Shown: positions 10,222 to 19,517, counted from the stretch's first letter. The stretch is 43,714 nt of DNA from Peptococcaceae bacterium BICA1-8 (GCA_000802045.1 JUEF01000093.1:1-43714), one strand, 5' to 3'. Notes: generated from the sequence alone by a model not told the origin. Numbers and translations: made by a program.

Positions 10222-11658
10222 ATGAATATAACTTTAACCCAAGATAGTAGAAAATATGCTCGAATAATATTTGATGTTATTAGAGTTTTTTTACCCCAAT
10301 TACGCTGGCAGCAATTAATAGGTGAAGAAGCTGCTGAAAATATTTTATTTATAACAGTAGATAATAGTGAGATTGTTGTTGGACTTTGTGATGGTCCTTG
10401 TATAGTAGAGGATCTTGAAAATTCGGACGAAAACGAAGTTAAAAGAACTATTAAATTAGCTGTTTATCGCTTTTTTACTGAAATATTGATGTATAAAGCC
10501 AGCCCTTGGGGCATTTTGACTGGCATCAGACCAACAAAAATTGTACATCGTTTCTGGGAACAGGATTTTACAAAGGAAAAGATTATAGAATTGCTCCAGG
10601 GCAGATACTTATTGGCATCTGAAAAAGCGGAGAAACTTATTCAGATAACCCAATTACAGAGAAAATATCTTCTGGATGCTGAAGCAGCAAAAAAATTAGT
10701 TAGTATCTATATTAGTATTCCTTTCTGTCCTACAAGATGTAGCTATTGTTCTTTTCCCGCTTTTTCGACCGGACCTAAAGAGCTTGAGAACTATCTGCAG
10801 TATTTATTAAAAGAGATCAAAGCGGTTGGCGAAGCCATTAATAGATCAGATAATATAGTTCAAACTATTTATGTGGGAGGCGGAACTCCTACTACACTGA
10901 ATTTAAAACAGTTGAGACTTTTATTGAATGGCATTAAAGAAAGTTTTTTCTCCAAAGCTACTATAGAATATACCTTTGAAGCAGGCCGACCAGATACTAT
11001 TGATGAAGAAAAACTGGCTTTATTATTAAGCTATCAGGTAAATAGAATTAGCATTAACCCACAGACAATGTGGGCAAAGACCTTACAGAAGATCGGCAGA
11101 AACCATTCTCCCCAGGATATTCTTGAAAAGTTTAAGATGGCCCGTAATATTGGATTCAAGAATATCAATATGGATTTAATTATTGGATTACCTAATGAAG
11201 GAGTAGAAAACATAAAATATACTTTAGGAGAAATTGGAAAGCTCAAACCAGAAAACTTGACTTTGCATGCTTTAGCTATTAAGAGAACAGCCAAACTACA
11301 GAGAAAAACGGAGACTGATGGCTTAGACAACCAAGTGGAAGAAATGTTTGCATTTACTGAAGATTGGTGTAAGGATAATGGTTATTTGCCCTACTATTTA
11401 TACCGCCAAAAACAGATTACGGGCAACCAGGAGAATATTGGTTACAGCTTAGGTGGACAACCCTGTATTTATAATATACAGATGATAGAGGAGCGGCAAA
11501 CTATTTGGGGGTTAGGCGTAGGTGCTGGTACAAAAATTGTTGACACTAGGGATTGGACGCTAAAAAATACTTATAATCCCAAAGACTTGATTATATATTG
11601 CCAAAGGATAGACGAAATAATAAAAACTAAAGTTGACAAAATACTAGGGCTTGGCTAG
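10222..11658 (+). CDS. hemZ: Radical SAM coproporphyrinogen III oxidase-like protein HemZ
   Basis: HemZ-type proteins are proposed oxygen-independent coproporphyrinogen dehydrogenases for anaerobic haem synthesis. The radical-SAM cluster motif CxxxCxxC is at C169, C173 and C176 (IPFCPTRCSYCSF), followed by the glycine-rich VGGGTPTTL and the NMDLIIGLPNE strand. The 165-residue N-terminal region before the radical-SAM core is a HemZ feature absent from HemN. No other haem gene is in the window, so a different radical-SAM role is possible. The ribosome-binding site is weak (GCAGGGATAAA). The last codons overlap the hisS promoter. Confidence 0.88.
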   Translation: MNITLTQDSRKYARIIFDVIRVFLPQLRWQQLIGEEAAENILFITVDNSEIVVGLCDGPCIVEDLENSDENEVKRTIKLAVYRFFTEILMYKASPWGILTGIRPTKIVHRFWEQDFTKEKIIELLQGRYLLASEKAEKLIQITQLQRKYLLDAEAAKKLVSIYISIPFCPTRCSYCSFPAFSTGPKELENYLQYLLKEIKAVGEAINRSDNIVQTIYVGGGTPTTLNLKQLRLLLNGIKESFFSKATIEYTFEAGRPDTIDEEKLALLLSYQVNRISINPQTMWAKTLQKIGRNHSPQDILEKFKMARNIGFKNINMDLIIGLPNEGVENIKYTLGEIGKLKPENLTLHALAIKRTAKLQRKTETDGLDNQVEEMFAFTEDWCKDNGYLPYYLYRQKQITGNQENIGYSLGGQPCIYNIQMIEERQTIWGLGVGAGTKIVDTRDWTLKNTYNPKDLIIYCQRIDEIIKTKVDKILGLG

Positions 11659-11661
11659 AAT
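11633..11661 (+). promoter_or_regulatory. Promoter of the hisS-aspS operon
   Basis: TTGACA (11633-11638), a 17-nt spacer and TAGAAT (11656-11661). It sits inside the last codons of hemZ, so the leader RNA would start near 11668, just at the T-box. Confidence 0.8.
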
Positions 11662-11667
11662 AATGTA

Positions 11668-11905
11668 AATAAAGGTAATAACTATGAAAAGACGAGTAAA
11701 TAGGATTGTTTCTAACAGGGATAAACTGTCGAGACTGAGAACAGTTTTTAAAAAAGCCTATTGAAAGAACACCTTGGAGTTGATGCACATGCATCCGGGA
11801 CACCGTTAAATGTGAAATAAGTTGGGGCATAGAAGTATGCTCAAATTGGGTGGCACCGCGGGTAAGTCTCGTCCCAAAAGTCTTTTTTGGGTTCGAGTTT
11901 TTTTT
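11668..11905 (+). promoter_or_regulatory. T-box riboswitch, probably tRNA-His, upstream of hisS
   Basis: This leader RNA reads tRNA charging and turns on hisS when uncharged tRNA binds. Seen directly: a Stem I 5' side containing GACGAGTAA, a 3' side GAACACC offering His codon CAC (11770-11772) as specifier, the conserved T-box TGGCACCGCGG (11851-11861), and an alternative terminator. The terminator pairs CTCG-T-CCCAAAAG with TTTTTTGGG-TT-CGAG (about 11868-11897) and ends in eight T. The specifier position is inferred from the GAA-NNN pattern and agrees with the downstream gene. Confidence 0.9.
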
Positions 11906-11960
11906 ATGCCAATAATTAAGTAAACAGCTGATAAGTTAAAATTGAAGGAGTGAGCAAGAC

Positions 11961-13235
11961 ATGTTAACTACTCGTCCCAGGGGAACTAATGATATTTTAC
12001 CCGGAGAGGTTGAGAAGTGGCAATTTATAGAAAATGCGGCTAGAGAAGTAAGCAGAGATTTTGGCTATCAGGAGATTCGTACTCCTATATTTGAACATAC
12101 AGAACTATTTCTTAGGGGAGTAGGGGAGACTACTGATATTGTAGAAAAAGAAATGTACTCCTTTTTTGACCGGGGTAAAAGAAATATTACCCTTAGACCA
12201 GAAGGAACTGCCTCAACTGTCAGAGCATTTTTAGAAAATAAGCTTTTTGCTGAACCACAGCCAACAAAAATGTATTACATTGGACCTATGTTTAGATATG
12301 ATAGGCCACAGGCTGGCAGGTATCGGCAGTTTCATCAGTATGGAATAGAAGTATTTGGCTCCCATCACCCAAGTATTGATGCGGAAGTTATTGGCTTGGC
12401 CTGTACTTACTTGGAAAAATTAGGTTTATCAGGCATAGAAGTTCATATTAATACTGTAGGTTGTCCAGAATGCCGACCTCAACATCATGTGAATTTACTT
12501 AAATATTTTGAAGATAAAAAAGACAAGCTGTGTAGCACTTGTCTGGATAGGATGGCTAAAAACCCTTTGCGGATATTAGATTGTAAAAACCCCTCCTGTC
12601 AGGAAATAAGTATAGATGCACCAACTACAGAAAATTCAGCCTGTCCTGAGTGCAAAGGTCATTTTCAACAGGTCTTGAATTACCTTGATATATTAAAAGT
12701 TAACTATAAACTTGATCCCAAGCTGGTTCGGGGATTAGATTATTATACACATACAGCTTTTGAAATATTAGTAAAGGGTATAGGTGCTCAGAGTGCCATC
12801 TGTGGCGGGGGGCGCTATAATGGTTTAATTGAGCAATGCGGAGGAAAGCCTATGCCGGGAATAGGTTTTGCTATGGGACTTGAGCGGCTTCTTCTAACAT
12901 TAAATAACGAGAAGGTTAATTTAGCTTGTCCCTTGTCTGATCCAGAAATATATATAGCAGCAATAAGTCCCAAAGCACAGGAATTATCTTTCCGACTGGC
13001 TATGGAATTAAGAAAAAAGGGCATTAGCACAGAGAAAGATTACTTTGAAAAGAGTCTTAAGGCCCAAATGAAAGCAGCAGATAGGTTTAATGTGAAATAT
13101 ACCCTTATTTTAGGGGAAGAAGAATTAGCTAATAATAAGATCATAGTCAAAGAAATGGCTACAAGTGAACAAAAAGAAATACCAATTGATGAAATAATTA
13201 GCTACTTAGAAAGGGGCTTACTTAAGAATGCTTAA
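11961..13235 (+). CDS. hisS: Histidyl-tRNA synthetase
   Basis: HisRS charges tRNA-His. It is a class II synthetase of 424 residues. Motif 2 surroundings (RPEGTAS, then [21 protein letters not shown]), the histidine-specific [13 protein letters not shown] motif and motif 3 ([13 protein letters not shown]) are visible, followed by the anticodon-binding domain (about 325-420). A Cys-rich insertion (four CxxC-like pairs, about 165-232) could hold zinc, as in other clostridial HisRS. The ATG is 10 nt after AAGGAG. The gene is controlled by the T-box and overlaps aspS by 8 nt. Confidence 0.97.
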   Translation: MLTTRPRGTNDILPGEVEKWQFIENAAREVSRDFGYQEIRTPIFEHTELFLRGVGETTDIVEKEMYSFFDRGKRNITLRPEGTASTVRAFLENKLFAEPQPTKMYYIGPMFRYDRPQAGRYRQFHQYGIEVFGSHHPSIDAEVIGLACTYLEKLGLSGIEVHINTVGCPECRPQHHVNLLKYFEDKKDKLCSTCLDRMAKNPLRILDCKNPSCQEISIDAPTTENSACPECKGHFQQVLNYLDILKVNYKLDPKLVRGLDYYTHTAFEILVKGIGAQSAICGGGRYNGLIEQCGGKPMPGIGFAMGLERLLLTLNNEKVNLACPLSDPEIYIAAISPKAQELSFRLAMELRKKGISTEKDYFEKSLKAQMKAADRFNVKYTLILGEEELANNKIIVKEMATSEQKEIPIDEIISYLERGLLKNA

Positions 13236-15024
13236 TGGCGCACAACATTTAAAGCGTACTCATAATTCTAATAATATCGGTAAAAATGATGTTGGCAGTG
13301 AAGTAGTAGTAATGGGATGGGTTCAAAAACGCCGTGACCATGGTGGTTTAATATTTGTTGATTTAAGGGATCGTTCTGGTTTAGTACAAGTTGTATTTAG
13401 TCCTGAAATCGAGAATCAAGCTTTTGCGTTAGCAGAAAGGATTCGTTCCGAATTTGTAATTGCTGTAAAGGGAGAAGTAATATTACGTCCTGAGGGCATG
13501 ATAAATCCCAATATTGCAAGCGGTTATATAGAGCTTATAGCCAAAGAGCTAGTAATTCTAAATAAAGCTAAAACTCCACCTTTTTATATAGCCGACGAAG
13601 TAGAGGTTGATGAATTAATAAGGTTAAAATATCGTTATCTTGATTTGAGAAGGCCAGAAATGCAAAAGAATATAATATTACGACATAAAACCGTTAAGAC
13701 TATCCGAGATTTTCTTGACAAATATGATTTTCTGGAAATAGAAACACCAATTTTAACTAAAAGTACACCTGAAGGAGCTAGGGATTATCTAGTGCCTAGT
13801 CGTATCCACGAGGGTAAATTTTTTGCTCTTCCCCAATCACCGCAAATTTTCAAACAGTTACTTATGGTAGCAGGCATGGAAAAATACTTTCAAATTGCCC
13901 GTTGCTTTAGAGATGAGGATTTACGGGCTGACCGGCAGCCTGAATTTACGCAATTAGATATAGAGATGTCTTTTATCCAAAGGGATGATATATTAACCTT
14001 GATGGAAGATATGATTGTCTATGTTTTTAAAGAGACTTTAAATAAAGAAATAAGGACTCCCTTTAAAAGATTGTCGTATGTTGAGGCTATAGAGCGTTAT
14101 GGTTCAGATAAACCTGACCTTCGTTTTGGCATGGAATTAGAGGATGTTACTGAGCTTGTGGGGAACTCGCAGTTTAAAGTTTTCACAGAAACTGTTAAAA
14201 ATGGTGGTAAGGTCAAAGGGATTAATGCCAAAGGCTGTGCTGGATATTCCCGAAAAGAAATAGAAGATTTAACTAAATATGTTAATATCTTTGGTGCAAA
14301 AGGCTTAGCATATATAATCATAACAGAAGAAGGTATTAAATCACCAATTGCTAAATTTTTTACCAATGAAGAGATCAGTGCACTGTTAGAAATATTCAAG
14401 GCAGAATCTGGAGATTTACTATTATTTGTTGCTGATAAGCAAAAGGTTGTTAATGATAGCTTAGGTCACCTGCGCTTAGAATTAGGGAACAGATTAAATT
14501 TAATTAATTCAGCTGAGTTAAACTTCTTATGGGTTGTAGATTTTCCTTTATTGGAATGGGATGAAGAGGAGAAAAGGTATTTTGCTATGCACCATCCTTT
14601 TACTTCACCGGTAGTTGATGATTTAGAACTGATGGAAACTAAACCTGATAAAATTAGGGCTCAAGCCTATGACATGATTTTAAATGGTGTGGAAATTGGC
14701 GGAGGGAGCATTCGGATTTTCCAACGGGATGTACAGGAGAAGATGTTTGATTTACTTGGTTTATCAGCTGAAGAAGCAAACCAAAAGTTTGGATATCTAT
14801 TAGAGGCCTTCGAGTATGGTACACCTCCCCATGGCGGAATAGCTTTTGGTATTGACCGACTGGTAATGTTAATGGCTGGTAAGGATACTATTCGGGACGT
14901 GATTCCTTTCCCTAAAACCCAAAGTGCTTCAGATATAATGACAGATGCCCCTTCTGAAGTAAATCTTAAGCAGCTAAAAGAACTGCATATTAAGTTAAAT
15001 TCCAAACCGGGAAATAATAACTAA
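13228..15024 (+). CDS. aspS: Aspartyl-tRNA synthetase (bacterial type)
   Basis: AspRS charges tRNA-Asp. It has 598 residues: an N-terminal OB-fold anticodon domain (about 20-110), class II motif 1, motif 2 ([20 protein letters not shown]), a GAD insertion domain (about 290-415) that marks the bacterial type, and motif 3 ([13 protein letters not shown], about 535). The start overlaps the hisS stop, so translation is probably coupled and aspS shares the His T-box control. Whether it is discriminating or also charges tRNA-Asn cannot be told here. Confidence 0.96.
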   Translation: MLNGAQHLKRTHNSNNIGKNDVGSEVVVMGWVQKRRDHGGLIFVDLRDRSGLVQVVFSPEIENQAFALAERIRSEFVIAVKGEVILRPEGMINPNIASGYIELIAKELVILNKAKTPPFYIADEVEVDELIRLKYRYLDLRRPEMQKNIILRHKTVKTIRDFLDKYDFLEIETPILTKSTPEGARDYLVPSRIHEGKFFALPQSPQIFKQLLMVAGMEKYFQIARCFRDEDLRADRQPEFTQLDIEMSFIQRDDILTLMEDMIVYVFKETLNKEIRTPFKRLSYVEAIERYGSDKPDLRFGMELEDVTELVGNSQFKVFTETVKNGGKVKGINAKGCAGYSRKEIEDLTKYVNIFGAKGLAYIIITEEGIKSPIAKFFTNEEISALLEIFKAESGDLLLFVADKQKVVNDSLGHLRLELGNRLNLINSAELNFLWVVDFPLLEWDEEEKRYFAMHHPFTSPVVDDLELMETKPDKIRAQAYDMILNGVEIGGGSIRIFQRDVQEKMFDLLGLSAEEANQKFGYLLEAFEYGTPPHGGIAFGIDRLVMLMAGKDTIRDVIPFPKTQSASDIMTDAPSEVNLKQLKELHIKLNSKPGNNN

Positions 15025-15038
15025 TACCTTGCTAAAAC

Positions 15039-15067
15039 TTGAAGAGAACTGTTGTATATGATAAAAT
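15039..15067 (+). promoter_or_regulatory. Promoter of 6S RNA
   Basis: TTGAAG (15039-15044), a 17-nt spacer and TAAAAT (15062-15067), placing the transcript start near 15074. Confidence 0.7.
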
Positions 15068-15073
15068 GTTGTT

Positions 15074-15293
15074 AAGAAATTAACTAAAACTCCCTACAGT
15101 GTTCGTGAGGCGTTTCGGTAGTTTTGAGCCAACACTTAAACATTGGGAGCCTAACTCTGGCTGTGTAGTATATGCCCATCGGGGGACTTACGAAACATTC
15201 AGGAGGGCACCCACCTCCGGGAGCAGGTTCAAAACTCCGGCACCACGGCATAGTGGGGTATTAAAACGCAGTTATTAACTGCGTATTTTTTTT
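15074..15293 (+). ncRNA. ssrS: 6S RNA (SsrS/BsrA type)
   Basis: 6S RNA mimics an open promoter and sequesters sigma-A RNA polymerase in slow growth. The region has no ORF but folds as a long, interrupted rod. An outer stem joins CCCTAC (about 15092) with GTGGGG near 15254. An inner stem joins TAGTTTTGAGCC (15119-15130) with GGTTCAAAACTC (about 15225-15236). A large internal bubble lies between. A promoter precedes it and a terminator follows. The place between aspS and tcdA is exactly that of bsrA in B. subtilis, which strongly supports the call. Exact ends are inferred from promoter and terminator. Confidence 0.87.
15266..15293 (+). terminator. Terminator of 6S RNA
   Basis: ACGCAGTT (15266-15273) pairs with AACTGCGT (15277-15284) across a 3-nt loop, followed by a run of eight T. 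Confidence 0.85.
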
Positions 15294-15341
15294 AAATAAA
15301 TTGACATAAATAAACTAAGAATATTAATGAGGTGGGGAAAG

Positions 15342-16058
15342 ATGTCCCGAATTTTTAATAGAACAAAGCTTTTAATTGGCGAAGAGGGTTTTGAAACTTT
15401 ACAAAACTCCCGCGTGGCAGTATTTGGTATAGGTGGTGTTGGGTCATATACAGCTGAAGCGTTAATTAGAGCGGGTATTGAAAGTTTAACTATTATTGAC
15501 CATGATGTTATAGATATTACCAATATAAATAGACAGATTCATGCGTTAACTTCAACTATAGGTGAAGCAAAGGTCAACATAATGCAAAAGAGATTAAATG
15601 ATATAAATCCGGAAGCTCAAATAAAGACAGAAAAAACTTTTTGCACACCTGATAATATTAATGACTTATTATTGGGACAATATGATTATATTGTTGATGC
15701 AATTGATAATATCACAGGAAAACTAGCTATTATTGAATATTCAATGAAACATAAGATACCCGTAATATCAAGCATGGGGGCAGCTAATAAATTAAGTAAT
15801 AGGAATTTTCAGGTTGTAGATATAAGTGAAACTAGAGTTTGTCCCTTGGCAAAAGTCATAAGAAAAGAATTAAGATTAAGGGGAATACATAATGGTGTAA
15901 AAGTTGTATATTCACCTGACCCTATTATTAAGCCCGATAAAATTAAATTAGATAACAATTCAGGTAAGCGGGAGATGCCCGGAAGTATTTCTTATGTTCC
16001 TCCCACTGCAGGCTTAATCATAGCTGGTGAAGTAATTAGTGATATATTAAATATTTAA
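15342..16058 (+). CDS. tcdA: tRNA threonylcarbamoyladenosine dehydratase
   Basis: TcdA cyclises t6A at position 37 of ANN-decoding tRNAs to ct6A, using ATP. It is an E1/MoeB/ThiF-like protein of 238 residues. The nucleotide-binding VAVFGIGGVGSYTAEALIRAG is near the N-terminus, and ITNINRQ and IDNITGK stretches are typical of the family. ATG 15342 follows GAGGTGGGG; the in-frame ATG at 15327 lies upstream of that site. A TTGACA at 15301 hints at a promoter, but I could not place a convincing -10 box. The place after aspS and 6S RNA matches B. subtilis yrvM. Confidence 0.93.
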   Translation: MSRIFNRTKLLIGEEGFETLQNSRVAVFGIGGVGSYTAEALIRAGIESLTIIDHDVIDITNINRQIHALTSTIGEAKVNIMQKRLNDINPEAQIKTEKTFCTPDNINDLLLGQYDYIVDAIDNITGKLAIIEYSMKHKIPVISSMGAANKLSNRNFQVVDISETRVCPLAKVIRKELRLRGIHNGVKVVYSPDPIIKPDKIKLDNNSGKREMPGSISYVPPTAGLIIAGEVISDILNI

Positions 16059-16080
16059 ATAAATAATTTTTAAATAATAT

Positions 16081-16109
16081 TTGACATCTTCTGCCTGAAT
16101 AATTATAAT
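16081..16109 (+). promoter_or_regulatory. Consensus promoter of csoR-trxA
   Basis: A perfect TTGACA (16081-16086), 17 nt and TATAAT (16104-16109). A promoter this strong usually needs a repressor; the operator-like palindrome directly downstream fits. Confidence 0.85.
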
Positions 16110-16118
16110 CAGACTTAG

Positions 16119-16135
16119 ATACCCCTACTAGGTAT
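16119..16135. promoter_or_regulatory. Candidate CsoR operator
   Basis: ATACC-CCTACTA-GGTAT is a 17-bp inverted repeat with a C-rich centre, located 9 nt after the -10 box and just before the regulator gene. CsoR-family operators are C/G-rich pseudo-palindromes at this kind of position, so autorepression is inferred. Confidence 0.6.
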
Positions 16136-16151
16136 TATGGAGTTGGTAGAA

Positions 16152-16421
16152 ATGGTAAATGATGAGAAAAGCAACATTCTAACAAGACTACGTAGAATAG
16201 AGGGTCAGCTTAAAGGAATTCAAAAAATGGTTGAGCGTGATGCCTGCTGTGTTGATGTTCTTATCCAAATAGCAGCAGTTAAAGCTGCTGTGAATAAGGC
16301 AGGAACATTAATATTTGAAAACCATGCAAATGAGTGCCTAACTAACTCGGTGGACTCTAATAAATCTCAAGAGGATGTTGTTAAGGAACTTATGCAAGTA
16401 TTGACAAGCTTTATCAAATAA
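16152..16421 (+). CDS. csoR: CsoR/FrmR-family metal-sensing repressor
   Basis: This is an all-helical tetrameric repressor that leaves DNA when it binds Cu(I) or, in relatives, Ni, formaldehyde or persulfide. The RLRRIEGQLKGI N-terminus is typical, and the Cu(I)-ligand pattern is complete: Cys in ACCVDVLIQ, then His and Cys in ENHANEC (H-x3-C). Persulfide sensors of the CstR type lack that His, so copper sensing is favoured. ATG 16152 is chosen because GGAG lies 9 nt upstream and it gives the family length (90 residues); ATG 16137 is possible. No copper ATPase or chaperone is adjacent; thioredoxin follows 32 nt later. Confidence 0.88.
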   Translation: MVNDEKSNILTRLRRIEGQLKGIQKMVERDACCVDVLIQIAAVKAAVNKAGTLIFENHANECLTNSVDSNKSQEDVVKELMQVLTSFIK

Positions 16422-16453
16422 TAAATTTCAAATTATATTAGGAGGTTAGTAAT

Positions 16454-16777
16454 ATGGGAAATGCAATAACTTTTACTGATGAAAATTTTCAAGATGAGGT
16501 ATTACAAGCAAAAGAACCTGTATTAGTAGATTTTTGGGCAGCATGGTGTGGACCCTGCAAGATGATTACACCTGTAGTGGAAGAGTTAGCGGAAGATTTT
16601 GCTGGCAAAGCAAAAATTGGCAAATTAAATGTTGATGAATGTGGTAAAACTGCTCAACAATTTGGTGTAATGAGTATACCTACCTTAATAATATTTAAAG
16701 ATGGTAAAGAACAAAACCGGATAGTTGGTTTTCGCCCTAAAGGAGAGTTAGCGAAGGCAATTGAACAGGCACTTTAA
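16454..16777 (+). CDS. trxA: Thioredoxin
   Basis: This small cytoplasmic dithiol reductant of 107 residues has the active site WCGPCK (about residues 31-36) and the cis-proline loop MSIPT. It has its own AGGAGG ribosome-binding site and probably shares the csoR promoter, so it may be induced by the CsoR ligand. A terminator follows at 16825. Confidence 0.96.
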   Translation: MGNAITFTDENFQDEVLQAKEPVLVDFWAAWCGPCKMITPVVEELAEDFAGKAKIGKLNVDECGKTAQQFGVMSIPTLIIFKDGKEQNRIVGFRPKGELAKAIEQAL

Positions 16778-16779
16778 TT

Positions 16780-16812
16780 AGTTACTAGTTACTGGTGACT
16801 AGTGACTAGTAA
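16780..16812 (-). repeat. Heptad repeat array, inverted copy
   Basis: Units AGTTACT, AGTTACT, GGTGACT, AGTGACT and a partial AGTAA run in 7-nt register. Read on the other strand these are AGTAACT/AGTCACT, the same family as the array at 16953. Confidence 0.8.
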
Positions 16813-16952
16813 AGGATAAGTTCGAAAAGGGTCATTATTGACCCTTTTTTTGTATTTCATCTTAACCAATAGCAATTCCCTTAATCGGTGGCACAGTAAC
16901 ACGATCGCACATCAAGAAAGCTAGACCTTCATGGCAACACGCTCTTCCTATT
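16813..16952. other. Non-coding spacer between inverted heptad arrays
   Basis: Apart from the terminator, I see no ORF, promoter or clear hairpin in this stretch. Because the heptad arrays on either side point toward each other, the whole 16780-17040 segment may be one non-autonomous repeat element; this is inference. Confidence 0.4.
16825..16851 (+). terminator. Terminator after trxA
   Basis: AAAAGGGTCA (16825-16834) pairs with TGACCCTTTT (16839-16848) around TTAT, followed by T residues. Confidence 0.85.
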
Positions 16953-17040
16953 CACTAGTCACTAACAACTAGCCACTAACAACCAATCACCAGTCACTAG
17001 TCACTAGTCACTAATAACTAGCCACTAGCCACCAGTAACT
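16953..17040 (+). repeat. Heptad repeat array (12.5 units)
   Basis: Twelve consecutive 7-nt units and a half unit, consensus (C/A)ACTAGT with variants CACTAAC, AACTAGC, CACCAGT and AACCAAT, in perfect register. No ORF uses it. Related short arrays are at 16780, 21763 and 29324, all in gaps after genes. Confidence 0.9.
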
Positions 17041-17110
17041 ATAAATGCAGGAATCTTTCAAGCTTTTAACGAATTAAAAAGTGATAAAACACAAGGAGCT
17101 GGGAAAAGAA

Positions 17111-18148
17111 ATGAATAAATATATTGATTTAAGAAGCGATACTGTTACTAAACCATGTAATATTATGCGCCAACTAATGGCTGATGCAGAGGTAGGCGAT
17201 GATGTATATGGTGAAGATCCTACTGTGCTTAAGTTAGAAAGCTTGGCTGCTCAAAAGTTAGGTAAAGAGGCCGCTCTCTTTGTTGCTAGTGGAACAATGG
17301 GTAACCAGTTGGCGGTTTTAGCTTCTACTTCTCGTGGCGATGAGATTTTATTAGAAAAGAGCGCCCATATTTATGCTTTTGAGGTCGGGGGAATAGCTAT
17401 GCTAGCAGGAGTGATGCCTAATACTATTACAGGTATCAATGGAAAAATATCCCCTCTCCAATTAAAAGAAGCAATTAGGCCGAAAAATATTCATTATCCT
17501 CAAGCTACCTTACTGTGTTTGGAAAATAGCAGTAACTTTGGGGGCGGTACAGTTTATACTTTGGAAGAAATAATTAATTTATCAGAAATAGCCAAAAATA
17601 ATGGGCTGAAAGTTCATATAGATGGTGCAAGAATCTTTAATGCTGCTGTATATTTGAAAATTCCTGTACAAGACCTTGTAAAAAATGCTGATTCAGTTAT
17701 GTTTTGTTTATCAAAGGGATTAGGGGCTCCTGTAGGGAGTATGCTAGTAGGAAATAAAAGTTTTATTGAACGTGCTCGGAAATATCGAAAAATGCTAGGT
17801 GGAGGCTTAAGACAGGCTGGTATTTTGGCAGCAGCGGGAATCTATGCCCTGGAAAATTTGGTGGAAAGATTAGAAGAGGACCACACTCAGGCTAAGAAAT
17901 TAGCGCTAGCCCTAAATGAGCTGCCTGGTATAACGATCGCAGTGGATTCAGTACAGACAAACATTGTTATGGTGGAGATAGATAATGCTAAAATTAATGT
18001 TCAGGATTGTGTGAAATTACTTAAAAATCAGGGGATATTAGTAAACAGTGTAGATGAGCGAAGATTAAGATTTGTCACCCATAGAGACGTTACTCCTCAA
18101 GATATTGATTACACCATCCAGGTAATAACAGAAATTATGTCAAAGTGA
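17111..18148 (+). CDS. ltaE: Low-specificity threonine aldolase
   Basis: This PLP enzyme cleaves threonine or allo-threonine to glycine and acetaldehyde. It is a fold-type I protein of 345 residues. The N-terminal IDLRSDTVTKP motif is diagnostic and the PLP lysine is K202 in FCLSKGLGAPVGS. ATG 17111 is 12 nt after AAGGAG; an in-frame GTG at 17081 lies upstream of that site. It stands alone after the heptad repeats, with no promoter I could identify. Confidence 0.93.
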   Translation: MNKYIDLRSDTVTKPCNIMRQLMADAEVGDDVYGEDPTVLKLESLAAQKLGKEAALFVASGTMGNQLAVLASTSRGDEILLEKSAHIYAFEVGGIAMLAGVMPNTITGINGKISPLQLKEAIRPKNIHYPQATLLCLENSSNFGGGTVYTLEEIINLSEIAKNNGLKVHIDGARIFNAAVYLKIPVQDLVKNADSVMFCLSKGLGAPVGSMLVGNKSFIERARKYRKMLGGGLRQAGILAAAGIYALENLVERLEEDHTQAKKLALALNELPGITIAVDSVQTNIVMVEIDNAKINVQDCVKLLKNQGILVNSVDERRLRFVTHRDVTPQDIDYTIQVITEIMSK

Positions 18149-18188
18149 AAACAATTTTTATAAGAAACTTATGGTTAGGTGATATAGT

Positions 18189-19517
18189 ATGGACATATTT
18201 AGCACTTTAAAAGAAGAACATTTAAAAAAAGTCTCACCTCTAGCTGAGCGGATGAGACCTATAAATTTAGATGAACTTGAAGGTCAAGAACATTTATTAG
18301 CACCAGGCAAGCTTTTGCGAAGAGCAATTGAGAGTGATAGGTTAAGCTCTATAATTTTTTATGGACCGCCAGGCTCAGGAAAAACAACAATTGCCAATGT
18401 TATTGCTTCTGTAACAAAAGGGCACTTTACCAAAATTAATGCAGTAACTGCAGGAGTGCAAGACATTAGAAAACTTATTTTTGAAGCTGAAGAGAGATTA
18501 GGTATGTATCAAAAAACTACAATAGTCTTTGTTGACGAAATTCACCGTTTTAATAAAGCACAGCAGGATGTACTCTTACCTGTTGTAGAAAGCGGAGTTA
18601 TAATTTTAATTGGTGCGACTACGGAAAACCCATATTTCAGTATAAATTCGGCTCTTTTATCTAGGTCATTAATCTTTGGACTGACCCCTTTATCGGAAAA
18701 TAATATCAGGATATTAATCAAAAGAAGCATTAAGGATAAAGAAAAAGGTTTAGGAAATTATAAAATTGAGGTATCAGAAGAGGCATTAGAGCATTTAGCT
18801 CATTATGCTCAGGGTGATGCTAGAATAGCTTTAAACGGATTAGAACTAGCTGTACTTTCAACACAGCCTGATAATAAAGGTATTAGGAAGATTAATTTAG
18901 AAACCGTTGAAGAATCTATTCAGAGACCAGCTGTTTTATATGACAAAACAGGTGATCAACACTATGATGTTATTTCTGCTTTTATAAAAAGCATGCGGGG
19001 TTCTGATCCCCATGCTACCCTTCACTATCTGGCACGAATGCTCGATGCTGGAGAAGACCCCCGTTTTATAGCCAGACGGATTGTAATTCATGCAGCAGAG
19101 GATATAGGGCTTGCTGATCCTCAAGCTTTAATTATAGCTCAAAATGCGGCTCAAGCTTTAAACTTTATTGGTCTTCCTGAAGGTAGACTTGTCTTAGCTC
19201 AGGCTGCTTTGTATATTGCAGTTGCCCCAAAAAGCAATTCTGTTTTAAGAGGCATAGATGAAGCTTTGAATGATGTAAGAAAAGGAGTTACTGGACCGGT
19301 ACCACAGCATTTGCGGGATGGCCACTATAAGGGGGCCCATATGTTAGGAAATGGTAAGGGGTATTTGTATCCTCATGATTATCCAGGTCATTATGTAGAA
19401 CAACAGTATTTACCTGATGGTTTAACTGATAAAAAGTACTATGTTCCTTCAGGAGAAGGTAGGGAACAAGAACTGTATAAAAATAATTTATTTAAATATG
19501 ATAAAAAAACAGAGTAA
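18189..19517 (+). CDS. rarA: Replication-associated recombination protein RarA (MgsA)
   Basis: RarA is an AAA+ ATPase, related to clamp loaders, that acts at stalled replication forks. Walker A is GPPGSGKTT (59-67), Walker B is FVDEIHR (114-120), and sensor 1 is GATTENP. The C-terminal MgsA domain contains SMRGSDPHATLHYLARML and the GYLYPHDYPGH motif. It has 442 residues, the usual length. The order rarA, Rrf2 regulator, cysteine desulfurase, mnmA matches B. subtilis yrvN-cymR-yrvO-trmU. Confidence 0.96.
   Translation: MDIFSTLKEEHLKKVSPLAERMRPINLDELEGQEHLLAPGKLLRRAIESDRLSSIIFYGPPGSGKTTIANVIASVTKGHFTKINAVTAGVQDIRKLIFEAEERLGMYQKTTIVFVDEIHRFNKAQQDVLLPVVESGVIILIGATTENPYFSINSALLSRSLIFGLTPLSENNIRILIKRSIKDKEKGLGNYKIEVSEEALEHLAHYAQGDARIALNGLELAVLSTQPDNKGIRKINLETVEESIQRPAVLYDKTGDQHYDVISAFIKSMRGSDPHATLHYLARMLDAGEDPRFIARRIVIHAAEDIGLADPQALIIAQNAAQALNFIGLPEGRLVLAQAALYIAVAPKSNSVLRGIDEALNDVRKGVTGPVPQHLRDGHYKGAHMLGNGKGYLYPHDYPGHYVEQQYLPDGLTDKKYYVPSGEGREQELYKNNLFKYDKKTE

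Noticed and set aside
11668..11905. A short coding gene in the hisS leader
   Set aside because: The T-box consensus and terminator account for the sequence; no ORF has a ribosome-binding site.
14097..15005. Minus-strand ORFs of 100 and 112 residues inside aspS
   Set aside because: Antisense shadows of aspS with no motifs of their own.
15301..15327. Promoter for tcdA at TTGACA 15301
   Set aside because: No -10 box at acceptable spacing; the nearest TATTAA is only 15 nt away.
16953..17040. Possible CRISPR array
   Set aside because: The repeats are 7 nt long and directly adjacent, without spacers, and there are no cas genes.
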